Positions 1-10,357 of a stretch of 64,000 nt of DNA are shown piece after piece. Source of the DNA: Costus lasius (taxonomy: Eukaryota; Streptophyta; Magnoliopsida; Zingiberales; Costaceae); contig JANVAS020000231.1 of NCBI GenBank assembly GCA_027563935.2, positions 17,688,001-17,752,000 on the forward strand, written 5' to 3'. Under the pieces are notes generated by a model. That model was not told the DNA's origin. It saw only the letters and a program-made list of their open reading frames with translations, and searched no databases. Made by a program: the position numbers and the translations under genes. Numbering within the stretch: the stretch's first letter is position 1; each line of letters starts with the position of its first letter.

Positions 1-1
1 G

Positions 2-3000
2 CCAGAGCTACAACATCAGCATGAGGAACTATCTGCTATACAGATTATAGCAAACCTCAAGCTGCTGTATGCTGCACAGGCTAGGACTGAACGCTACAAT
101 TTGACTAAGCTTTTCTTTCAGAGCAAACTGGCTGAAGGGAGTCCAGTGGGAGCTCACGTACTCAAGATGATTGGGTACAAGGAGGCTCTAGAGAAACTGG
201 GACATACCGTCAATCAGGAGCTTGCTGTAGACATCATATTGCAGTCTCTCCCGACCTCTTTCGATCCGTTCATCATTAACTTTAATATGAACAAGATCGA
301 CTGTACGCAGGCAGAGTTACTGAATATGCTCTTGACTACAGAGCTGACTCTTAAGGGAAAGCCTTCAACCTCTGTCTTAATGGTTCCTTCAAGGAACAAG
401 AAGAAGGGGAAGAAGGGCAAAGCCCCTGTCAAGAGCTACAACAAGGCTCTGAAACAAAAGGTCAAGCGGTCGAAGGAATACAGATGTTTCCATTGTGGCC
501 AGCTGGGTCACTGGAAAAAGGACTGTAAAGCGCTCCAAGGAGATAAGAAAGGAAGCATCGCTTCTGGCTCAGGTATATATGTGACTAAAGTCATGATATC
601 TTCTTCTTCTATTTCATGGGTGTTGGACACTGCATGTGGAGTTCACATTTGTTCAAATGTACAGGAACTCAAGAGAAGAAGACAGGTGGGACAGCATGAG
701 GTGGACCTACGAGTTGGAAACGGGGCACGGGTTGCTGCTGTTGCTGTAGGAGAATATCACATCTCATTACCATCTGGACTTGTATTAGAACTGAACAATT
801 GTTACTTTGTACCAAGCATTACGAAAAATATTATCTCTATTCCTGCTCTTGTCAGGAAAGGATTTTCCTTTGAATGCAATATTTCAAAGTGTGTTATTTC
901 TTATGATAATATTGTTTATGCTACTGGATCAATTAACAATGGGTTATTCATGTTGGACATGGAATGTTCTGTACAAAATATTGATAATAAGAAAGCCAAG
1001 TATGCTGATGATAGCACCTTGCTATGGCATAGTCGTTTAGGCCATATTAACAAGAAACGCATTAAGCGGTTGCATGACCATGGACTGCTGGGATCATTCT
1101 CCTATGAGGAGATTATACATGCAAAGCTTGTTTAATGGGTAAAATGACGAAGTCTCCTTTTTCTAAGAAAGGTCAAAGGGCTTCAGGTTTACTTGACCTT
1201 ATACACAGTGATGTGTGTGGGCCATTTAGTCAGCATGCCAGAGGTGGCTATTCATACTTCATTACCTTTACTGATGATTTCAGTAGATACGGGTATGTCT
1301 ATCTAATGAGACATAAAAGTGAATCTTTTCACAAGTTCAAAGAGTTCAATAATGAAGTGCAAAATCAGCTAGGCCGAAATATCAAGGCACTTCGCTCAGA
1401 TCGAGGTGGAGAATACCTAAGTCGAGAGTTTACTGACTATCTGAAGGAGTGTGGGATTATCTCACAGCTCACTCCGCCAGGAACACCGCAATGGAATGGT
1501 GTGTCCGAAAGGAGGAACAGAACCTTATTGGATATGGTTCGTTCAATGATGAGTCAGGCTACTCTACCTTACTCCTTTTGGGGATTTGCACTGGAAACAG
1601 CTGCAAAGGTACTAAACCGAGTGCCATCCAAGGCAGTTTCAAAGACTCCATATGAGTTATGGTATGGGAAACAGCCGAGCTTGACATTTATCAAGATCTG
1701 GGGTTGCGAGGCTTATGTCAAAAAGCTCGCCTCTGGGAAACTAGAGAGCAGATCTGAGAAATGTATCTTTGTCGGCTACCCTAAGGAAACTAAGGGTTAT
1801 TATTTCTACGATCCCAAAGAGAACAAGGTATTTATGGCTCGGACGGCCATTTTTCTTGAGAAGGAATTTCTTCTGCAAGAGGCCAGTGGGAGAGAAATAA
1901 AGCTGGATGAGAATCCAGAAAAAGGACAAAGTAGTCAAGCACAGTTGGATGAGCATGAGCCAGTACAACAGGTTATTGAACAACCTGAGGCTCAGATATC
2001 ACGGGAATCGCGAAGATCGGGAAGGATCCGTCGACAGCCTGAGCGCTATGACGGAGTCTACATCATTGATCATGATGAACCCCTCACTTATGCGGATGCG
2101 GTCAGTGGACCGGAATCAGCGAGATGGCTTGAAGCTATGCGCGCCGAGATGGACTCCATGTCAGATAACCAAGTCTGGGATTTGGTTGATCCGCCTCCGG
2201 GAGTAATCCCTATAGGCTGTAAATGGATCTTCAAAAAGAAGATTGACATGGATGGTAACGTGGTTACCTATAAAGGCAGGCTAGTTGCGAAAGGTTTCAA
2301 ACAAATCTACGGGATAGATTATGATGAAACTTTCTCTCCAGTAGCCATGTTCAAGTCTATTCGGATTATTCTTGCGATAGCAGCATATTACGATTATGAG
2401 ATATGGCAGATGGATGTGAAGACCGCTTTCCTTAATGGAAATCTGGATGAGGATGTGTATATGACACAACCTGAAGGTTTCACTAATCCATCAGATCATC
2501 ATAAAATATGCAAGTTAAAGAAGTCCATTTATGGACTTAAGCAAGCATCTAGAAGCTGGAATATTCGTTTTGATGAATCAATCTGTGAATTTGGTTTCAT
2601 CAAGAATGAAGATGACCCGTGTGTATATAAGAGGTTTAGTGGGAGTGTGATTACTTTCCTAGTCCTCTACGTCGATGATATCTTAATCATTGGAAACGAT
2701 ATTCCTGAACTTCATGCTGTTAAAGCATGGTTAAGAAAATGTTTCCAGATGAAAGATCTAGGAGAAGCAGCCTATGTATTAGGTGTGAAGATCTACAGAG
2801 ATAGATCTAAGAGGCTTCTCGGGCTGTGCCAGAGTACTTACATCGATAAAGTCCTGGAGAGATTCCATTTAGAGAATTCTAAAAGAGGATATCTTCCAGT
2901 CAGACATGGTCTGAATCTTTCAAAGAGTCAGTGTCCACAAACACAGACTGAGAAAGATGAAATGGACAATATGCCTTATGCTTCGGCTATTGGGTCCATT

Positions 3001-3651
3001 ATGTATGCGATGTTGTGTACTCGCCCAGACGTCGCTTACGGGTTAAGCATGACCAGTCGATTCCAAAGTAATCCAGGTCAGGCGCACTGGATTGCGGTCA
3101 AGAACATTTTGAAATATCTTCGGAGGACCAAAGATATGTTCTTGATATATGGAGGTCAGGAAGAACTCAGTATTGAAGGATATACTGACGCTTCGTTCCA
3201 ATCTGACCAGGATGATTTCCGATCGCAATCAGGCTATGTTTTTAGCTTGAATGGTGGAGCAGTGGTGTGGAAAAGTTTCAAACAGTCTATTGTTGCTGAT
3301 TCCACAACAGAAGCCGAGTATGTTGCAGCCTCGGAAGCATCCAAGGAGGCAGTGTGGATTCGCAAGTTCGTTCAGGAACTTGGTGTTGTTCCTTCGAGTG
3401 CAGATCCTTTGGTTATCTTTTGTGATAACACTGGAGCAATAGCATAAGCAAAGGAACCACGGTCGCACCAGAAGTCCAAGCACATACAGAGACGGTTTCA
3501 CTTGATCCGGGAGATCATTGATCGAGGCGAGATCAAAGTCTGCAAGGTTCATACAGATGACAATCTGGCTGACCCGCTTACAAAGCCTCTGGCGCAGCAG
3601 AAGCATGAGAAGCACTGTAATAATATGGGTTTGAGATTTCTCAACCATTAG
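2..3651 (+). pseudogene. gag-pol: Copia A gag-pol, broken by one frameshift and one stop
   Basis: The frame is open from base 2, well inside gag compared with the intact copy in H. In order: gag with a CX2CX4HX4C zinc knuckle (485-526); aspartic protease with catalytic Asp-Thr-Ala (Asp codon at 626); integrase zinc-binding and DDE core (about 1020-1600); reverse transcriptase with Tyr-Val-Asp-Asp near 2670-2685; RNase H with its TEAEYVA motif near 3310; terminal stop 3649-3651. Two lesions: a missing G after about 1114, where intact copies read GATTGATACATG, shifts the frame inside the integrase HHCC region; and CAA has become TAA at 3445-3447, cutting off the last 68 codons of RNase H. Coding quality is otherwise high, so inactivation looks recent. 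It cannot make a full polyprotein. Confidence 0.93.
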
Positions 3652-3660
3652 ATTAAGTGC

Positions 3661-3671
3661 AAGTGGGAGAT
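3661..3671 (+). promoter_or_regulatory. Polypurine tract of copia A
   Basis: The purine run AAGTGGGAGA lies directly before the LTR, 10 bases after the gag-pol stop. It primes plus-strand DNA synthesis. The same tract precedes the LTRs of F (39213) and, on the other strand, H (52777). Confidence 0.85.
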
Positions 3672-4454
3672 TGTTGGGGTATGCCCTTAAGGCTAATGTT
3701 TGAGGCCTAGGGATTCTTTCATTATCATGTATAAACTCTTATGTTTATAAAGGCAATGGTTGTTATTCAGGTTGTTACATTATCTGCTGCAATATGTATA
3801 CTTCTGAATAATGTCTCAATGCTGTTCAGCTGGGCTAACATGCAGTTAAGTCCTTAGTCGAGATATCTTGGTGAACATGAGACAGCCTAGATATGATTGA
3901 GACTAATATGTGTTCTAATCTTATAGGATGCTTCGAGCATGGAATAAGATGTAGACTCATAGGTACATTGGATGTACTAGACAGACCCTACTAGGATATT
4001 CAGTTGCTTGTCACAATGTGAATAATCCTTGTATGCGAACAAGTGACATACTTCCTCTAACTTGAGATCACTTGTGTTTCTAAATGATGATTGTCATTGT
4101 TTTGAGGTAGTTCAATATCATTTGAAACATAATGGTTATAGACTATCTTGGATAATGATCATGAGTCAGGTTAGGACACTAGTGATAGATAAAGGATTGC
4201 CGTCTCCTAGTTTGGAGTGTGATGTTCTAAAGGGCCCCCCTGGATGAGATGATTGAGAAAGTGTATGGCCATACCCAGATGACTGTGTTCATCTGATCTA
4301 ATCATGCTCATCATATTGGAGTTACAGGCTTGACACGCTTGTCCAATAAGAACATCCAGTGGCAAAGGAAACATGTATGTTTAGTGAAGTAGATTCACAC
4401 TTGTGCTGTGGTTTGGGTGTAGTCTTGGAAGACTCTTTCCTTTATATCGGGAGA

Positions 4455-4505
4455 CAGTGATGTGTTGCTAGATACCCCTCACTGATCGTGATAACGTGAG
4501 TTATC
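4455..4505 (+). other. Paired hairpins in LTR, second with GNRA loop (copia A)
   Basis: Two consecutive inverted repeats: CAGTGA (4455-4460) with TCACTG (4479-4484), then GATAAC (4490-4495) with GTTATC (4500-4505) around the loop GTGA. Both positions are palindromic in all copia LTRs of the window, with paired base changes between subfamilies. The box CAGGGTCGCA follows at about 4530. Function unknown. Confidence 0.6.
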
Positions 4506-4800
4506 GTTACCGACATTTAAAGGAAACCCTCAGGGTCGCACAATTTGATGATATGGCTTACTCATGTCAGATCGTGTGGACTGAATTGTTTTGGTTCAGT
4601 TTAAAGGAATTTAAACTCTGATTGTAAGTGAGATCTGGTCTGATCATGTTTGATTGATTAGGGCTTTAGATCGGTAAGCTTAGATCGAGAGAATTGATGC
4701 TAGATCGGTGAGATCAAGAGCATCAGGAGATGAACGGTTAGATCTTGAACCATTTGGTTTAATGAGATCTAGGCCATGGCTTGGGCTGATTTGTTTTTGG

Positions 4801-4849
4801 TCTTTGAACCAAATTGAACCGGCTCAAGAATGAGCGCATGGTTCAAAGA
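4801..4849 (+). other. Nested hairpin with conserved GGTTCAA outer stem (copia A LTR)
   Basis: TCTTTGAACC (4801-4810) pairs perfectly with GGTTCAAAGA (4840-4849). Inside lies GCTCA (4822-4826) with TGAGC (4831-4835). Equivalent nested hairpins occur in A2, F, G and H with altered but still complementary stems. Confidence 0.6.
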
Positions 4850-4902
4850 GAGAAGGATGAGCGTTCGGTTCACTTGAAGTGAACACATAACGCATAACCG
4901 CA

Positions 4903-4942
4903 TGAGACGTTAAGGCTTGCTATTTTTAGAAGCCATGTCTCA
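4903..4942 (+). other. Hypervariable palindrome with AT-rich loop (copia A LTR)
   Basis: TGAGAC (4903-4908) pairs with GTCTCA (4937-4942) and encloses GGCTT (4914-4918) with AAGCC (4930-4934) around an AT-rich loop. At this position each related LTR carries a different stem sequence but still forms a hairpin. Confidence 0.5.
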
Positions 4943-5355
4943 ACGTTCACAAGGAACGTTTCTCTCGTCGCCCCTCTTCACTACTCGAAGCCTCTCGTGT
5001 GTGGTGATAGAGTTTACGCCAGGAGAGTTTGACAAGCGAAAGGAACTTCATCTCATCTTCCTTCACGCGACAAGAAAACTTGAAGGTCTTTGCTAGCACA
5101 AAGAACATCAAGGAGAAGCCATCTCTCTTCTTGTGTGCGGTACCTTTGGAGAAGACCTCTTTCGATCTTTGCTTCCAAGGCACCATCCAAGCGATGGCAA
5201 TGGTATGATCTTTCTTCTAGATCTATCTACATTGCAAGGTATTGAAAGTTGATCATATGACATATAAATCGATCTAGGAAACCCTTGCTTCCGCTCGAAA
5301 ATTTTATATGAGCCTACTATTAGGGTTTCGCCCCCCTTGTTTTAGGGGACTTTCA

Positions 5356-5992
5356 CAAGAGCATCAAGAGATGTGTGGTTAGATCTTGAGCCATCTGGTT
5401 CATATGAGATCTAGACCATGGCTTGGTTTGATTTGGTCTTTGAACCAAATGCAATAGAACCGGTTCACATAAGTGAACGCATGGTTCAAAGTGAGAAGAC
5501 GTTTTGGTTGGTTCGAAAACATGGGCGCATGGCTTGATGACTTTCTATTTTTGGAAGCCATAAGCGTTCCCACGTTGGATAACGCCTCAACGCCTCCCTC
5601 TCTCTCGAATGAATGCTTCTCCTCTCGTGTGTGTGTCGAGGCTCCACGAAAGAGAAGAGGTAGAGAGTTTTCGCTTAGCCAAGAAGAAGAACATCTCATC
5701 TTCTCCTACACGTTGAAGGACACCTTGGAACTTTGCTAGCACAAAGAAGAAAAGGGAGTAGCCATCGTCACCTTGTGTGCGACTGCTTTGGTGGAGAGCC
5801 GCTCGCCCTCTATATTCTTCCAAGTCGCCATCCAAATAATGGCCATGGTAACATCCTATCTTCTCATTGCAAGAACTAATAGTTGATCATATGTTCATGC
5901 CATGCGATCTTCATGAAACCCTTGTTTTCGCCCATGAAAAATTTTATATGCGCCTGAATTAGGGTTTCGCCCCCCCCCCCCCCCCCCTTTCA
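5356..5992 (+). repeat. Copia A2 LTR remnant (3' portion)
   Basis: Homologous to about the last 640 bp of the A LTR (from about 4715 to its end), including the GAACC...GGTTC nested hairpin and the final CCCTTTCA, but clearly diverged in the hypervariable part. No primer binding site follows 5992, so it is the outer end of a 3' LTR. The simplest reading is that element A inserted into this LTR and its left portion lies beyond the window edge. A local tandem duplication is less likely given the divergence. Confidence 0.75.
5970..5987 (+). repeat. Homopolymer of 18 C near LTR end
   Basis: Eighteen consecutive C lie five bases before the A2 LTR terminus. Equivalent runs in A, F and G are about 6-7 C. 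Either a polymerase-slippage expansion or a sequencing/assembly length error. Confidence 0.8.
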
Positions 5993-7427
5993 AAGAGGCG
6001 ATTTATGAAAGGCTAGGATTAAGACAAGTGGGCGGCTAGGATGAGAAGGTTTGAGATAAGGAAAGTCTCTAAGACATTTCCATAATTCTCATTCAACCAT
6101 TCCTTTTAGAACCCATGTCTTTCTTTGTACACCAAGGCCTTGCCTTGCGCCCCAAGCAATGCCATATTGGCATTCATACCATAAGGGATCAAGGGGGAGG
6201 CGCCAATTGCTTCCTTATGAAGCAAATTGCGCCACTTCTCCCCATTATGCCCATAGGCGCCTAGGGGAGAAGATTTGTCCCCATTATACCCTTTTAGCCT
6301 TTCTTCTCTTCATGACAACTTATTATTGGGCCTCATTGGATAATGAGCTAGCCCAAACTCCATTACATGGGTTGATTAAGCACTTGGATCCAATCCAATG
6401 CAACCCTAATTCAAATGTGACCAACCATGGTCAAATACGGGTCAACCTGCCAAAAATGAAGTTTGGCTCCAATAATATTCTTCCATCTCATCAGGCCCAT
6501 TCGCACTGACGAAATCTCCCAATTAGATCCGAGTTATCCAATAACTCGATCATAAGGCTTCCCGATCAATACGAGAACTCAAGTATCAAGGTGTGCGACC
6601 CTGTAGGTTCCTCTGACGCTGGCAGTGCTGACCAAAGGTCACCACAAGCAGTGAGTGGCACCTAGCAGTGCATCGCTGCTACCCAGGTCATTGGAATGGA
6701 TATCGACATCGACATCCCCATCATCGCAACTAGGTACAGATGCATTACAGTCTATTTGCCGGACTGATATCCGATTGGACAAGTGTGTCACCACTTGTTT
6801 TCATCCAATCACATGGCTATGACTAAAACAGGTTCTCACCTGGGTATGGCCATACACTCTCAATCATAGAACCATAAAAGGAGCTCCATGGATATCATAC
6901 TTCCCTTGGGAAGGGGCAAATCCTATGTCTGTCAATTGATCTTCTCATATGGGTCGTGACATGCTCAATAACAACCGTTATGACCTCCCAGCTACGGCAA
7001 GGTGTTAGGTTGTATCAAAGCAAGTCCCTAACCATATAGAATGATCAATGACCTCAAGTTAAGGGATCAATGCATCTCCTATCACTTATGAGGATAACTC
7101 ATGACACCAAGTCATAGCCTCATAGCGGGTCTATCCAGTATATCCTCCAATGATATACCCATGTGTCCGCGTTAGCACCATGTGCCTAACCAGCCCACAT
7201 ACCAGTCTCACAAGTACTAGAGCTGTCCCATATCCACTCAGGTACATCGATTGGGGACAATTGTTTGAGCACAGATCCAATCTGTCTCCAGGGACATTAT
7301 CATGTAAGTACACAATCGCAGGTGTAGACAAACAATGATAACGACAATGCCAGAATGATATATAAATATCAATGTCAAGTAGTACATAAGTTGACCAAAA
7401 CTAGGTCCTAGGGCATATACACCAACA
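5993..7427 (-). repeat. C-family copia LTR, interrupted (3' LTR side of element I)
   Basis: From about 6270 onward this aligns closely with the LTRs of copia C (26813-28906), roughly 95% identical by eye over the middle. It ends at 7427 with CCAACA, the terminus of that family. The other end stops abruptly at 5993, immediately after the A2 LTR; AAAGA (5993-5997) would be A2's right-hand target duplication. Thus A2 probably inserted into this LTR and the missing ~650 bp lie left of the window. Confidence 0.8.
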
Positions 7428-8628
7428 GAATCATCCCTTGCAAGGTGCGCCACCTAGAGGTGCGCCCCCTTTGCTTGGATGTGCCATCAAGCATCCTTGG
7501 TGCTCAATCTTCCTTCATCAGCCCATGAATTTAAGAAGCATCCAAAAGACCTTCAAGTTCTTGGCTAATGATAGAAGATTAGCCCCTCTGCAAGCATGGA
7601 GCGCCAATCGTCTTCCTCAACCCATGAACCCAATATGTGTCATGGTTCAGTCAAGGAATAAGATCAGCCCCCTTAGGTTGCTTTTCCTCAGCCCTTGAAC
7701 CGATGCATGCGCCAGTAGGAGACCTAGAAGCCATGAGGGTTCGGTTGAGGATGAAGGTCAGCCCCCTTACTTGATTAGGTTGCACCATCACCTTATCCAT
7801 CCATCATCCCTTAAGTGAACAAACTAGGTAACCCTAGAAGCCACTAAAGGTAGGTCAAATAACCACCTTAGGAGGTGAGGTGCGCCAACCCTAACCCTAG
7901 CCGCCACCCCCTTAGATGCGCCCCTAGGTTTAACCCTAGAAGCCACCGTAGGGTTCGGCTAGGTGAGAGTTGCGCCACCTTGAGAGATGCGCAAGGGATA
8001 GAGAGAGGAAAATGCGACAAAATGTCATCAAAGCCTTCGAATTGATTTACAATGTAGAATTGAAAATACAAAATTGAAAGCGGCATGCAGGCCTCACATT
8101 GATACATCACATGCATGGCAATAGGGCTTCACTTTGATCATATCAAATGCATAAGGAAAAACACTTAAGACATGCTCTTCTATATGCAATGAAAAACTAA
8201 AGAACCAGATTTTAGTTTTTCATTAGAAAACATGTTCGTTAAATCTCCGCGATCTTATCGAATATTCAGATCTTTCATTTTCTCTCAGGAGTCTACAAGT
8301 GGCCATATATAACCCGATTATTAATGCCACTTGCAATCCCTAACTTGCATGGATTAGGGCAATCACCCAGTCCATGCCCCGAAATCTAGATACAAGTCTC
8401 ACATCGTGGGTCTATCCCATGAATATGAGGAGAAATAAATTCTCACATAGGGTCTATCCCCATGTGTAGAAACTGAAAATCAGGAATTTCATAAGAGCGA
8501 GAAATAACAAACCTACTATTTTTCTACACATAAAACATGGCATAAAGATTTTTAAAAAATTTCTATGACATGCACATGCTAGAAAAAACCCATACATCGA
8601 TGTATCTCGTAAGTTGGCTATGATACAC
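7428..8628 (-). mobile_element. Element I internal region: leader only, gag-pol deleted
   Basis: Noncoding 1.2 kb. Blocks here (for example near 8060-8130 and 8280-8370) match the primer-proximal leader of copia C (about 33400-34207). Just inside 7427 is a degenerate polypurine-like sequence, and at 8606-8628 a decayed primer binding site. No gag, protease, integrase, RT or RNase H is present, so the element is a large internal-deletion derivative that could only have moved with proteins supplied by another copy, if at all. Confidence 0.7.
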
Positions 8629-10357
8629 TGTTGGGAATCCCCGGGCTAAAAGAAAATGAAAACAGTGGAAGCGATCCCAAAACGAGATTCCTAATTCAAC
8701 AATAAGGACCGTCTTACGAAGAATACAAAGGATGTGAAGAGGGTAGTACCTTATCAAGCAACTTTTAGGAGCGGCCGATGATGAAGACGCGCAAGGGCCT
8801 GTCCTCTGCAATCGCGCACACATGGACTCCTCGAGTCCTCTCCAATCTCTGCGCTGGGTGCTAGCCCCAGAAGATGAGATCCACGCCTCTAGCCTTCTCA
8901 ACTTGTGCCAACGCCAAGGAGAAGGGGTGTTGGCGACAAGGAGTGGGTAGCACTGTCACTTGTCCCAACCTTTGATGCCGAAAAACTTTTATTTGTTGTC
9001 ACCTCCTAGACCCTCATGCCAAGGAGCAGAGGGGAGGCGACAACTAGAGACAAGAGAAGAGTCTGGTACAAAACATCTCCCAGGTGGGCCTCTCTATTTA
9101 TAATAGCAGAGCCAGACGCACACTAGAGATATTTCCCATGTTGGATAATGAGCGTAGGTGCCTATTCACAATTAAGTGTCATGGGTTCGAATCCCCACAG
9201 ACGCAATTAATTGTAAATTGCGCCCAAGCTTATTAATTAGACAAGAGAAAAATTCTCTTGCCAATTAATAATTTTATTTTATTCATGTGACTAAAGTGCC
9301 AAGCCCAAACTTACACCTAGACCCTTGTTTGACTCATTTTGACAACACAGGTCAACAGAGGTCAAATGTGGTCCACAAGAGTTAACTAGTGGTCAACAAT
9401 GAAATAAAATAAAATATCATCTCCTCTATAAAAGCCTCAAAGCGTCAGTTCCCCAAAAAGATCCGAATCACACAATGATTCGATCAGAGGCTAAACGATC
9501 AGTATGAGAACTCGAGTGTCTAGGTATGCGACCCTGTAGGTTCTTTAGACGTTGGTAGTGATGACTAAATCATCACAAGCAATGAGTGGCACCTAGCAGT
9601 ACATCATTGCTACCCAAGTCATCAGAATGGTGTCATCATCGACATCCCCTAAAACTGTGACAAAGTATAAGTGCAGCTTTGTACTTTTGCCAACTGATGT
9701 CCAGATTGGGCAAATGTGTCACACTTGTTAATCCCAATAATATGACATGACTAAATCAGGTTCTCACCTGGGTTTGGCCATACACTTTCAGTCATCTATG
9801 TAGGGGCGCCATGGACAATCAAGGTTCCCCGTAAGGAAGGGGCAAATCCACTATTGGCACATTGAATCTCTCATATGGCTTATGACATACCCAATGACAA
9901 CCGTTATGACTTCCCTTTTACAGCGAAGCGTTAGGTTGCATCAAAGTACATCAATCACTATATAGAGATAGCAATGCCCTCACATCTAGGACAAGCGCAA
10001 CTCTATCACTGTGATTTTCATCTCTTGACACTGAGATGAATCCTCACGGTGGGTTGATCCAGTATATCTCCCTTGATATACCCATATGCTTACGTTAGCA
10101 ACCCGTGCTCAACCAGCGCATATACTAGTCTCAAGCGAATCATAGCTGTCCCATATCCACCATGATTCTCGACCAGGGATAAACACAGAGACTAGATAAA
10201 ATCTATCTCTTAGGGACATTGTATATGCAAATGTACATATGCGCTGATGTACAAACTTGCATGACAACGACAGTGCCAGGATAACTCATCTATCAACTAG
10301 ATGTGATACACATATCCCAATGGACCATCTTGAGGTCCTAAGGCATAAACACTAACA
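8629..10357 (-). repeat. Diverged copia LTR (5' LTR of element I, 1729 bp)
   Basis: Bounded by TGTTGGGAATCC and ACTAACA. It shares blocks with the C-family LTR (CAGGGTCGCA box, hairpins, a GGTTCTCACCTGGG segment) but differs at about a fifth of sites, far more than the LTR at 5993-7427 does. The two ends of element I are therefore from different subfamilies or very different ages. Hairpins AGCAATGA/TCATTGCT (9578/9604) and GTGATGA/TCATCAC (9558/9570) are perfect. Confidence 0.78.

Larger units (their letters stand above)
1..5355 (+). mobile_element. Copia element A (3' part, left end outside window)
   Basis: Ty1/copia retrotransposon entered within gag at base 1. It runs through gag-pol (to 3651), a polypurine tract and a full 3' LTR ending at 5355. 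Family features shared with F, G and H are one gag-pol frame, an LTR of about 1.7 kb starting TGTTGGGGTATGCCC and ending CTTTCA, and the PPT AAGTGGGAGA. Long LTR, long leader and single frame resemble the Angela/BARE lineage (inferred from architecture, not from a phylogeny). The bases after 5355 are CAAGA, the expected right copy of a 5-bp target duplication; the left copy is outside the window. Confidence 0.93.
3672..5355 (+). repeat. Copia A 3' LTR (1684 bp)
   Basis: Starts TGTTGGGG right after the PPT and ends GGGGACTTTCA. The related LTRs in F (1681 bp), G (1683 bp) and H (1710 bp) share both termini or close variants. The first ~1 kb is well conserved between copies; the stretch from about 4850 to 5200 is hypervariable and rich in palindromes. 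No primer binding site follows, so this is a 3' LTR. Confidence 0.93.

Noticed and set aside
4441..4450. TTTATATCGG as a TATA box of A-family LTRs
   Set aside because: Conserved in A, F, G and H but only ~770 bp into the LTR, just before the hairpins, and has no counterpart at that place in C. Transcription start unknown, so not called.
5987..5991. CTTTC here and at 10358-10362 as a target duplication of element I
   Set aside because: The left occurrence belongs to the conserved A2 LTR terminus, and the element I LTR is interrupted rather than ended at 5993.
5356..5992. Tandem duplication of the A LTR 3' part
   Set aside because: Divergence from the A LTR is too high for a local duplication; insertion of A into an older LTR explains both ends better.
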